A stretch of 40,011 bases of DNA from Clostridium sp. CAG:710 (lineage in GTDB: Bacteria; Bacillota_I; Bacilli_A; RF39; UBA660). Below the pieces are notes generated by a model that worked only from the letters and a program-made list of their open reading frames with translations, searched no databases and was not told the origin of the DNA. Location of the stretch: positions 1-40,011 of the forward strand of contig HF996855.1 of NCBI GenBank assembly GCA_000432595.1. The letters run 5' to 3'. This document shows, piece by piece, positions 31,074 to 38,232 of this stretch; position 1 is the stretch's first letter, and each line of letters begins with the position of its first letter. A program made the position numbers and the translations under genes.

Positions 31074-31655
31074 ATGAATAAAGTAGAAAAATTTGAAGAC
31101 GTTTTAAAATATATAAAAGATCAAACTCTAAAAGCTGATGCTTGTTATTTAATAGATGGCTTACCTGATTATTTCTTTGAGGTACCAGCATCATCAACCG
31201 GTAAATATCATCCATCATATGCACTAGGTGAAGGAGGTCTATTAAGACATACAAAAGCCGCTGTAAGAATAGCATATGAACTTTTATCAGATCCATTAAT
31301 TGGTGATAAATATACAGAAAGAGAACGACAGTTAATGCTTATAGCACTTATGTTACATGATGGATTAAAAAGCGGTATGGAACATAGTAAATACACTAAA
31401 GTAGAACATCCATTACTTGCCGCAAAATATGTAAAAGATAACACTAAAAATCTAGGAATGAGTGATGAAGATATAGAATTTATCTGTAATGTTATCTCAT
31501 CACATATGGGTGCTTGGAATAAAGATTTTGATGGAAATGAAGTCTTACCAATTCCAAAAAATAAATATCAAAACTTTGTACACATGTGTGATTATCTAGC
31601 TAGTAGAAAAGTAATTAAATTAGATTTTGATGAGAATAACAACATAGTAGAGTAG
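31074..31655 (+). CDS. HD-domain phosphohydrolase
   Basis: A 193-residue metal-dependent HD-superfamily hydrolase. The H...HD...H...D set is visible: RHTKAA (H59), LMLHDGLKSG (H95-D96), VISSHMGAW and HMCDYLASR. Position as first gene before thyA, folA and tmk, with GGAGG 6 bases before its ATG, suggests a nucleotide-related role such as nucleotidase or dNTP hydrolase. The motifs alone cannot separate this from nucleic-acid or cyclic-nucleotide hydrolases. Confidence 0.8.
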   Translation: MNKVEKFEDVLKYIKDQTLKADACYLIDGLPDYFFEVPASSTGKYHPSYALGEGGLLRHTKAAVRIAYELLSDPLIGDKYTERERQLMLIALMLHDGLKSGMEHSKYTKVEHPLLAAKYVKDNTKNLGMSDEDIEFICNVISSHMGAWNKDFDGNEVLPIPKNKYQNFVHMCDYLASRKVIKLDFDENNNIVE

Positions 31656-31677
31656 TTTATATTTTGGAGGTAATTAA

Positions 31678-32565
31678 ATGACAAAATGGGATAGTGAGTA
31701 TATTAAATTATGTAAAAAAATATTATCTGAAGGAGTAGAGGTAGAAAATAGAACAGGTACCAATTCAATTAAGATTCCATCTTATCACTTACACTTTGAT
31801 TTAAGAGAAGAATTTCCAGTACTTGCGACAAAGCAATTATATTTTAGACAAGCAATAACTGAAATGCTTTGGATTTATCAAGCACAATCAAATGATGTAA
31901 GATGGTTACAAGAACGAAATGTTCATATTTGGGATGAATGGGAAATTAGTGAAGATGGTAAGTGGAGAGCAACCCAACTTATAGATGGAGAAAAAAAGCA
32001 AATAGAAAAAGATTTTGGAGTTGAATATGCACACACAATAGGAACCGCATATGGTTATATTGTTAATAAATTTTCTCTTATTGATACACTATTAGATAAA
32101 ATAAAAAACCACCCAGAAGATAGAAGAATGGTTATGAGTCTTTGGCAAGATGATTATCTAAAAACCGCAGTACTTCCATCTTGCGTTTGGAGTAGTGAGT
32201 GGGATGTCACAGATGGATATTTAAACATGTGGGTTCATCAAAGAAGTTGTGATGTACCATTAGGGCTTCCATTTAATGTAACACAATATGCAACACTACT
32301 TAGTTTAATTGCTCATGTTACTGGATTAAAACCAGGAACAATAGATTGGAGTATAAAAGATGCACATATATATGTAAATCAAGTAGATGGAATAAAAGAA
32401 CAAATTAAAAGATTTGATGAAAATGATGATATAAAAGCACCAACTCTATGGTTAAACCCAGAAATAGATGACTTCTATAAATTTGACAACTCAAAAGAAT
32501 TAAAAGATATAAAAATTGAAAAATATGAACATATGGGACCTATTAAATTCCCAATTGCACAGTAG
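31678..32565 (+). CDS. thyA: Thymidylate synthase
   Basis: Methylates dUMP to dTMP using methylene-tetrahydrofolate, producing dihydrofolate that the next gene's product recycles. The 295-residue protein has ENRTGTNSIKIP and REEFPVLATKQLYFRQAITE at the N-terminus, the catalytic Cys in LPSCVWSSEWDV, the nucleotide-binding RSCDVPLGLPFNVTQYA and the C-terminal KDAHIYVNQVDGIKEQ. The residues after the catalytic Cys (VWSSEWDV rather than the common HYxxQF) point to a divergent bacterial ThyA subgroup. GGAGG lies before the ATG and folA follows by 9 bases. Confidence 0.95.
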   Translation: MTKWDSEYIKLCKKILSEGVEVENRTGTNSIKIPSYHLHFDLREEFPVLATKQLYFRQAITEMLWIYQAQSNDVRWLQERNVHIWDEWEISEDGKWRATQLIDGEKKQIEKDFGVEYAHTIGTAYGYIVNKFSLIDTLLDKIKNHPEDRRMVMSLWQDDYLKTAVLPSCVWSSEWDVTDGYLNMWVHQRSCDVPLGLPFNVTQYATLLSLIAHVTGLKPGTIDWSIKDAHIYVNQVDGIKEQIKRFDENDDIKAPTLWLNPEIDDFYKFDNSKELKDIKIEKYEHMGPIKFPIAQ

Positions 32566-32574
32566 GTGAGGCAG

Positions 32575-33060
32575 ATGAAAAATTTAAGTTTAATAGTCGC
32601 AGTTGGAAAAAATATGGAAATAGGAAAAGATAATAAACTTTTATGGCATATCCCAGAAGATTTAAAGTTTTTTAAAGAAAAAACAAGTGGTAAAACAATC
32701 ATTATGGGAAGTAATACATTTTATTCACTACCAAAATTACTTCCTAATAGGCATCATATAGTATTAACACTTGATGATTATAAATTTCCTGATGAAGTAG
32801 AAGTATATTATGATTTTAATACGCTTTTAAAAGCCTTAGAGACAAGAGATGAAGAAATGTTCATAATAGGCGGGGCAGCAATATATAGCTTGTTCATTGA
32901 TTATGTAGATTCTATGTATATAACAGAAATAGATAAAGAATATGATGCAGATAAATACTTTCCAAACTTCGACAAGGAAAAATGGAATAGAAAGGTACTA
33001 AGTAATAATGAATGTGATGGGGTAGAATACAAACATGTTTTGTATACTAGAAAGGGGTAG
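32575..33060 (+). CDS. folA: Dihydrofolate reductase
   Basis: Reduces dihydrofolate to tetrahydrofolate with NADPH, closing the thymidylate cycle with ThyA. A 161-residue DHFR: LIVAVGKNMEIGKDNKLLWHIPEDLKFFK (substrate-site Glu in the PED position), KTIIMGSNTFYSLPKLLPNR, and the NADPH-binding FIIGGAAIYSLF. The ATG at 32575 follows AGGTGAGG; an in-frame GTG at 32566 sits in that site. tmk starts 5 bases after the stop. Confidence 0.95.
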   Translation: MKNLSLIVAVGKNMEIGKDNKLLWHIPEDLKFFKEKTSGKTIIMGSNTFYSLPKLLPNRHHIVLTLDDYKFPDEVEVYYDFNTLLKALETRDEEMFIIGGAAIYSLFIDYVDSMYITEIDKEYDADKYFPNFDKEKWNRKVLSNNECDGVEYKHVLYTRKG

Positions 33061-33065
33061 TATAA

Positions 33066-33749
33066 ATGAGAGGTAAATTGATTGTAATAGAGGGAACTGA
33101 TTGTAGTGGAAAGCAAACGCAAACGGAACTTCTTCAAAAAAGACTTAATGATTTAAATCTAAATTGTATAAGAATAGATTTTCCAAGATATGACACACCA
33201 ACAGGTAAAATAGTTGGGGGACCTTATTTAGGAAAGCCTGAAGTTTGTCCTTCTTATTTCACAGAGGGTGCAGTTAACGTTGACCCTAAAGTAGCGTCAT
33301 TATATTATGCCGCGGATAGAAAATACAATATAGGGAAAGTAATTGAATATTTAGACAAAGGATACTTTGTAATATTAGATAGATATACTACTTCAAATCT
33401 AGCACATCAAGGAAGTAAAATTCTAGATAAAGAAGAAAGATTTAATATGTATCAATGGATAGATAAATTAGAGTTTTGGTTATTAGAACTTCCAAAACCA
33501 GATGTAACAATATTCTTACATATGCCATATGAATACGCAAAAGAATTAAAGAAAAATAGAACAAGCTTAGATGAACATGAAAAAAGTGAAGCACACTTAA
33601 GACATGCAGAAGCTTGTTATCTAGAATTAAAAGAATTATATAATTGGAAATACATTAATTGTATAAGAGATAATAAAATAAGAACAATAGAAGATATAAA
33701 TAATGAAGTATTAAAATTAGTACTAGAAGAAAAAAGAGAGTTTAATTAA
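33066..33749 (+). CDS. tmk: Thymidylate kinase
   Basis: Phosphorylates dTMP to dTDP, the next step after ThyA. A 227-residue P-loop kinase with VIEGTDCSGKQTQTELL (Walker A; Asp in place of the common Gly in GxDGxGK), IDFPRYDTPTGK, the DR motif in VILDRYTTSNLAHQGSK, and a lid with KKNRTSLDEHEKS. The long TPTGKIVGGPYLG insert resembles the longer, eukaryote-like Tmk group. The stop lies in the loop of a terminator hairpin shared with gspE. Confidence 0.92.
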   Translation: MRGKLIVIEGTDCSGKQTQTELLQKRLNDLNLNCIRIDFPRYDTPTGKIVGGPYLGKPEVCPSYFTEGAVNVDPKVASLYYAADRKYNIGKVIEYLDKGYFVILDRYTTSNLAHQGSKILDKEERFNMYQWIDKLEFWLLELPKPDVTIFLHMPYEYAKELKKNRTSLDEHEKSEAHLRHAEACYLELKELYNWKYINCIRDNKIRTIEDINNEVLKLVLEEKREFN

Positions 33750-33765
33750 AAACTCTCTTTAATTT
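33733..33765. terminator. Bidirectional terminator between tmk and the GspE/PilB-like gene
   Basis: AAAGAGAGTTT (33733-33743) and AAACTCTCTTT (33750-33760) form an 11-bp stem with a 6-nt loop. T-rich tracts follow in both directions. It contains the tmk stop and overlaps the end of the opposing gene. Confidence 0.8.
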
Positions 33766-35399
33766 ACGTTATTAGTTTGATTAAAATATGCATGCATTGG
33801 ATCTTGAGGTATAGGAGAAACAGGAGGGACAGGAGGGACAGCTGGATTAACCGGCTCATCTATAATATCTATAATTTGATCATCTGAAGCATCTGGAATA
33901 TTTTGGCTTGGAACAAACGTATATGGGTTAGCAGGTGCTTGATTAATAGTTCCAACATTATTTACTTGATTAGAATTAATTTCAAGAGTAGGTGCTTCAA
34001 TTGGAACAACTCTATCTACAGAAGGGGTTGTTATATCAACATTAGCTTGATTAACAGGTTCATCAATTATTAATTCTGCATCATCTACTTTAGGCTCTTG
34101 CTGTATTGGTGGAGCCACATTAACAGGATTATTTACAACAGGAGGAGGTGTATTAACTATTTCATTTCCAACCTCACCAAATTCCTCTGCTGCTTTTTTC
34201 TTTAAAGATTTTAATTCCAAATCAACTTCAATAAGCTTAAATATTTCAGAGAATGTTGTAATACCATCGATTATTTTTTCAAGTCCATCTCCAAGTAGAG
34301 TAGTAACATCTCTAGTATAAACAAGTTTGTTTAATTCATCCTTAGTAGTATTAGGATTAGATATACTGCTTCTTAATTGATCATTTATATATAAAACTTC
34401 TTGTAAAGCAATACGTCCATGATATCCTTCTGTACAATCATCACATTTACCAGCATCATATACTTGTTCAACATTTTTATTTAAAACTAATCTAAATATT
34501 TCTTTTTCATAATCGGTAGTTGGTCTTAAAACTCTACACTTAGGACAAAGTCTTCTAGCTAGTTTTTGTGAAATAATTCCAGTAAGCGCACTAGACAATA
34601 AGTATCTTTCAACATCCATATCAAGAAGTCTTTCAATTGTACTTAACGAGTTATTAGTATGTAGTGTTGATAAAACCAAGTGTCCAGTAATAGATGCTCT
34701 TACCGCAATCTGCGCAGTCTCAGAGTCACGAATTTCTCCTATTAGAATTATATTAGGGTCTTGACGTAATATAGAACGTAGTACATTAGCGAATGTAAGA
34801 CCTATTTCACTATTAACTTGTACTTGGTTAACGCCCTCTATATTCATTTCTATTGGGTCTTCAACAGTTATAATATTAACGTTTTCTTTATTTAACTCTT
34901 GTAATATAGAATACGTAGTAGTAGATTTACCAGAACCAGTCGCACCAGTTACTAATATAATACCATTTGGAACTGCAATCATTTTCTTTAATAAATCTAA
35001 ATTTTTGGCAGAGAATCCAAGCGAATCAATACCACCAGAACTTTTAGAATAATCAAGAATACGAATAACTATCTTTTCACCCTCATTAGTAGGTAAGTCA
35101 GATACACGCATATCCAAATCTCTTCCTTCGATTTTACCTTTAATCGCACCATCTTGAGGAAGTCTAGTTTCAGTTATATTCATATTTGAAATAAGCTTAA
35201 CCCTAGTAATTAAATTCCTTTCATATGATTTTGGAATCTTTGTGTGATTCCTTAATTCTCCATCTATACGCATACGAATCAACAAGCAATCTTCTTTTGG
35301 ATCCATATGTATATCACTTGCTCTATGTGTTGAAGCATATAAAATAATTTGGTTAACAATATCAACTATTGGAACGTTGACTACATCATACTGAATCAT
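33759..35399 (-). CDS. GspE/PilB-type secretion/pilus assembly ATPase with disordered C-terminal tail
   Basis: A 546-residue hexameric motor ATPase for type IV pilus or competence pseudopilus assembly. RASDIHMDP near residues 26-34 starts the N2 domain directly; the larger N1 (MshEN) domain of PilB is missing, as in ComGA. Walker A GATGSGKST (152-160), Asp box EDPIE (about 180-184), Walker B NIILIGEIRDSETA (216-229), His box GHLVLSTLHTNN (239-250), and a zinc site C285/C288/C319/C322. Residues about 411-546 are a Pro/Asn/Val-rich, apparently unfolded extension (TPPPVVNNPVN, PPVPPVSPIPQ) not normal for the family. Transcribed divergently from two prepilin genes, which are its likely partners. 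AAGGGG precedes the ATG. No membrane platform protein (GspF/PilC) or prepilin peptidase is in the window. Confidence 0.92.
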   Translation of the reverse strand: MIQYDVVNVPIVDIVNQIILYASTHRASDIHMDPKEDCLLIRMRIDGELRNHTKIPKSYERNLITRVKLISNMNITETRLPQDGAIKGKIEGRDLDMRVSDLPTNEGEKIVIRILDYSKSSGGIDSLGFSAKNLDLLKKMIAVPNGIILVTGATGSGKSTTTYSILQELNKENVNIITVEDPIEMNIEGVNQVQVNSEIGLTFANVLRSILRQDPNIILIGEIRDSETAQIAVRASITGHLVLSTLHTNNSLSTIERLLDMDVERYLLSSALTGIISQKLARRLCPKCRVLRPTTDYEKEIFRLVLNKNVEQVYDAGKCDDCTEGYHGRIALQEVLYINDQLRSSISNPNTTKDELNKLVYTRDVTTLLGDGLEKIIDGITTFSEIFKLIEVDLELKSLKKKAAEEFGEVGNEIVNTPPPVVNNPVNVAPPIQQEPKVDDAELIIDEPVNQANVDITTPSVDRVVPIEAPTLEINSNQVNNVGTINQAPANPYTFVPSQNIPDASDDQIIDIIDEPVNPAVPPVPPVSPIPQDPMHAYFNQTNNVN

Positions 35400-35494
35400 A
35401 TTTTTGCCCCTTTATTATCTTTTATTCTAGTATTTTACTACAATTTATTATATAATATTATCAGAATATAATCAAGTAAGGAAGGATAAAGTTT

Positions 35495-36094
35495 ATGAAA
35501 AAAAATAACAAAGGATTTGTTCTAGCAGAAGCAATAATAGTTTCAGTATTTGTACTAGGAATGTTTACCTATCTAGCAATGAACGTAATACCATTAATTA
35601 GTAGATATGAAAGAGTAGTAAACTATGATAATCCACAAGAAATATATCTAGCAAATACGCTATATGAGGAAATGGTGGAACTAGAAACATCAAATAATGT
35701 ACAAAACAGGATAACTATGAGTATTAATAATAATAATGTTCTTAAATGCAATGATAGTGTCAGTGTCAATAATACCTGTACAGGTTCATCTGAATTTTAT
35801 GAAGAGCTAGGAAAAGCCTTAAAAATAGAAGCAATTTATACATATGATACTGACAATAATTGTGAAAGTGAAAGTATAAAAAGTGATAAAGGTTTAAAAA
35901 ACTATTGTGAATATTATACAAAAAGAAAAGATAAAGATGGAAACACAAAAGCCATAACAAAGGCTTTCATGATAAAGTTCTCTGGTGATAAAGAAAATAT
36001 CTCTGGTGATAAAGAAAATATCTCCGGTGATAAAGAAAATAATAGTAATAAAGCCGTAAATAAAAAATATGCAACAATAGTGGTTTCACAATAG
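35495..36094 (+). CDS. Type IV prepilin-like protein with heptapeptide repeat
   Basis: A 199-residue protein with a class III signal: MKKNNKG then FVLAEAIIVSVFVLGMFTYL, Glu at +5 and a 20-residue hydrophobic helix. Prepilin peptidase would cut after Gly7. The C-terminal domain is Cys-containing (LKCNDSVSVNNTC, NNCESES, NYCEYY). Near the end three copies of a heptapeptide (SGDKENI, last SGDKENN) come from a 21-bp tandem repeat. Probably a minor pilin or pseudopilin. It sits 95 bp from the divergent ATPase gene and 11 bases before a second prepilin, preceded by AAGGAAGGA. Confidence 0.85.
   Translation: MKKNNKGFVLAEAIIVSVFVLGMFTYLAMNVIPLISRYERVVNYDNPQEIYLANTLYEEMVELETSNNVQNRITMSINNNNVLKCNDSVSVNNTCTGSSEFYEELGKALKIEAIYTYDTDNNCESESIKSDKGLKNYCEYYTKRKDKDGNTKAITKAFMIKFSGDKENISGDKENISGDKENNSNKAVNKKYATIVVSQ
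35981..36043 (+). repeat. Three tandem 21-bp repeats in a prepilin gene
   Basis: TCTGGTGATAAAGAAAATAT plus C, twice identical (35981-36001, 36002-36022), then a third copy (36023-36043) with three or fewer changes. Each unit is seven codons, so copy-number change keeps the frame. Confidence 0.9.
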
Positions 36095-36105
36095 GAGGTT
36101 AGGAT

Positions 36106-36666
36106 ATGAAAAATAATAAAGGATTTACAATTGCGGAATTATTAGTTACCTTTGTACTTGTAATGTCAATAGTATTAGCTCTTTTTAAAGTAGTTGACCA
36201 CTATAGAGAACGCCAACAAAACGCAACTTCGGTAAAAGAAATGAATTCGTATAGAAATCAAATAGTAAAAGTAGTAGAAGATGACATTCTATTCAATTAT
36301 GGAGGAATTAAAGAAATTAAGGGACTAGATTTAAAACCTAGCGAGGCCCAACAAGGAATTGAAATAACATTTAATGAAGTTATTGCAAACACTCAAACAA
36401 ATACTACAAATACCAAAAACCTAATTGTTAAAAATAACGGTATATTGTATGGTGATATGTTTTATGAGTTTCCAAGTAAATTTGTAAGTGCAGTTGATGA
36501 TGTTATATATACAGAAACAAAAGTAAGCTCAGACGATTCCTCACTAGACAAAGCAATATATTCAATACATATTGATTTAACTCATTCTGAATTAAATAGA
36601 ATCTTTAATATAAATATAGTCGCAGTTAATAATACCACTACTGATACTACTAGTGGAACCCCATAA
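36106..36666 (+). CDS. Type IV prepilin-like protein
   Basis: A 186-residue protein with a textbook prepilin start, MKNNKG-FTIAELLVTFVLVMS, with Glu at +5 and a hydrophobic N-terminal helix continuing into a polar helix (HYRERQQNATSVKEMNSYRN). A beta-rich C-terminal domain and a Thr-rich end (NNTTTDTTSGTP) follow. AGGAGGT precedes the ATG, 11 bases after the first prepilin stop, so the two are co-expressed. Probably another minor pseudopilin. Confidence 0.85.
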   Translation: MKNNKGFTIAELLVTFVLVMSIVLALFKVVDHYRERQQNATSVKEMNSYRNQIVKVVEDDILFNYGGIKEIKGLDLKPSEAQQGIEITFNEVIANTQTNTTNTKNLIVKNNGILYGDMFYEFPSKFVSAVDDVIYTETKVSSDDSSLDKAIYSIHIDLTHSELNRIFNINIVAVNNTTTDTTSGTP

Positions 36667-36686
36667 GCTGGCGACTAATAAAACAA

Positions 36687-36714
36687 AAGATACTAATTGT
36701 TAAGTATCTTTTTA
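36687..36714 (+). terminator. Terminator of the prepilin operon
   Basis: AAGATACT (36687-36694) and AGTATCTT (36703-36710) form the stem, followed by TTTT. Confidence 0.75.
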
Positions 36715-36741
36715 TGTGCTAAAATATACCTAGGTGGTTAT

Positions 36742-37632
36742 ATGGAAAAAATAGATAAATTTTTAAACAGTAAAATTAGTACTTCAATAAAACAAAATTA
36801 CATAAAAGCTTTAGAAGATGAAGCGTTTAGAAGACTAATTACACAATATAAAATAGATGAAGAAGTAGGAATGAAATATACATCAAGATTAATGGATTCT
36901 AGCAAGGAACATACAAATTGTAGTAACTGTCCATCTCTTGCTGCTTGTTCTAATTCTGTTAGAGGTTTTTGCCTTACTCCAAAGCAAAATAAAAATACTA
37001 TTAACTTTTCATATGACATGTGTAAATATTTGAAAAAAGAAGAATATAGAGAAAATGTTCAAGTATTTGATGTAGCAAAAGATATAAAAAATGCAAGTAT
37101 AAAGAATATATATACAAATGATAAAAATAGAATAGAAATAATAAAAGCAATAAAGAATTTTATAAATGAATACAAAAAAGGAAATAATCCAAAAGGCATA
37201 TACCTACATGGAAGTTTTGGAAGTGGTAAGACATATCTTATTTCAGCATTATTTAATGAATTGGCTAAGAGTAGAACTACTTCAGTAATAATACATACCC
37301 CAGAATTACTAAGAAGTCTTAAAGATTCATTTTCAACTGATTATTCAGAAAAATTCTATTTATTAAAACATACTCCACTTTTATTACTAGATGATATAGG
37401 GGCAGAATATTTAACTGCATGGGGAAGAGATGAAGTAATTGAACCAATACTACAATACAGAATGGATGAAGGACTTCCAACATTTTTTACATCGAACTTT
37501 ACTATTTTAGAATTAGAAAAACATTTTACAACTGCATCTAACAGTATTGATAAAGTGAAAGCAAGAAGAATAATAGAAAGAATAAAACAACTATCAGTAG
37601 AAGTAGAACTAATTAGTAAAAATTTAAGATGA
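36742..37632 (+). CDS. dnaI: DnaI/DnaC-type helicase loader
   Basis: A 296-residue AAA+ ATPase that loads the replicative helicase. The N-terminal part has a Cys-rich zinc-type module (NCSNCPSLAACSNSVRGFC, then MCKYL at about 94), as in Bacillus DnaI. Walker A is GSFGSGKT (157-164) and Walker B LLLDDIGAEYLTAW, followed by the sensor-type TFFTSNFTILELEKHF and an arginine-rich RRIIERIKQLSVEVELI. The ATG at 36742 follows AGGTGG; the frame is open to 36697 but without a binding site. It ends with TGA, the only TGA stop among the host genes here. In Bacillus the order is dnaB-dnaI-ytxB-ytxC-thrS; dnaI near thrS is kept here, dnaB is not in the window. Confidence 0.9.
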   Translation: MEKIDKFLNSKISTSIKQNYIKALEDEAFRRLITQYKIDEEVGMKYTSRLMDSSKEHTNCSNCPSLAACSNSVRGFCLTPKQNKNTINFSYDMCKYLKKEEYRENVQVFDVAKDIKNASIKNIYTNDKNRIEIIKAIKNFINEYKKGNNPKGIYLHGSFGSGKTYLISALFNELAKSRTTSVIIHTPELLRSLKDSFSTDYSEKFYLLKHTPLLLLDDIGAEYLTAWGRDEVIEPILQYRMDEGLPTFFTSNFTILELEKHFTTASNSIDKVKARRIIERIKQLSVEVELISKNLR

Positions 37633-37634
37633 AA

Positions 37635-37663
37635 TATTGAATAATTTTCATATTTGTGATAAT
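37635..37663 (+). promoter_or_regulatory. Promoter of the thrS leader
   Basis: TATTGA (37635-37640) and GATAAT (37658-37663) with 17-bp spacing; TTGAAT at 37637-37642 is an alternative -35. TGT before the -10 makes it extended. Confidence 0.5.
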
Positions 37664-37669
37664 ATGAAC

Positions 37670-37867
37670 TTAATTACAGAGACAAAGGACAAGATTATAA
37701 TAAATGATTTATAGAGAGTTAGTGTTTGGTGTAAACTAATATGAATTTATTATAGTTACTACCTTTAGAGTAGGACCTGAAAAGGAATCCCGGCATTGCC
37801 GTTATCTAAATCAAGTTAAACCAAGGATGGTACCGTGTAATTCACTCCTAAAATTAGGAGTTTTTTT
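37670..37867 (+). promoter_or_regulatory. T-box riboswitch (threonine)
   Basis: A leader of about 200 nt with the T-box core CCAAGGATGGTACCGTG (about 37821-37837). The stem I region has AGAGAGTTAGTGTTTGGTG, and an ACC triplet in TTACTACCTTTAGAG is a candidate Thr specifier. A terminator stem ACTCCTA-AAAT-TAGGAGT with TTTTTTT lies at 37844-37867. Uncharged tRNA-Thr would stabilise the antiterminator and allow expression of the next two genes. The whole 249-bp dnaI-37882 gap is explained by promoter plus leader. Confidence 0.9.
37844..37867 (+). terminator. T-box-controlled terminator
   Basis: ACTCCTA and TAGGAGT arms around AAAT, followed by seven T residues. The 5' arm overlaps sequence needed for the antiterminator. 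Confidence 0.85.
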
Positions 37868-37881
37868 ATTGGGGGAGAAAA

Positions 37882-38232
37882 ATGATTGAATTAGAAAAAA
37901 GACCAATCGAATGGCTGTACTACAAAATTAAAACGATGGATGATTATGATATGCGTAAACTTCTTTCAGAAGAATTATTAAAAAGAGAAGTAAATAATGA
38001 AATTATTGATGATGAAGCTTATAGAATTGCATTATCATTTCAAAGCTTTGAAACTCTGTATAATCTAAGAAATAGTCCTAATTCTTGCATTGCTGCCCTT
38101 GTTTATCAAGAGTTTAGAAACAGAGTTGATAATTCAAAAATAAAAAAGCACAAGCCTGCTAAAGTTATAAAAAAGATGAAAAGAGAAAGAGTATATAATA
38201 GATATAAGAGGAGAGATAATTATGAATATTAA
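37882..38232 (+). CDS. Small basic protein of unknown function in the T-box thrS operon
   Basis: A 116-residue protein not recognised. The first ~85 residues look helical (PIEWLYYKIKTMDDYDMRKLLSEEL, SFQSFETLYNLRNSP). The last 30 are very basic (KIKKHKPAKVIKKMKRERVYNRYKRR), suggesting RNA, ribosome or membrane-surface binding. It is the first gene after the Thr T-box (GGGGGAG before the ATG) and overlaps the thrS start by 11 bases, so it must be co-regulated and coupled with thrS. It occupies the place of ytxC-type genes in Bacillus, but I see no similarity. Confidence 0.75.
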   Translation: MIELEKRPIEWLYYKIKTMDDYDMRKLLSEELLKREVNNEIIDDEAYRIALSFQSFETLYNLRNSPNSCIAALVYQEFRNRVDNSKIKKHKPAKVIKKMKRERVYNRYKRRDNYEY

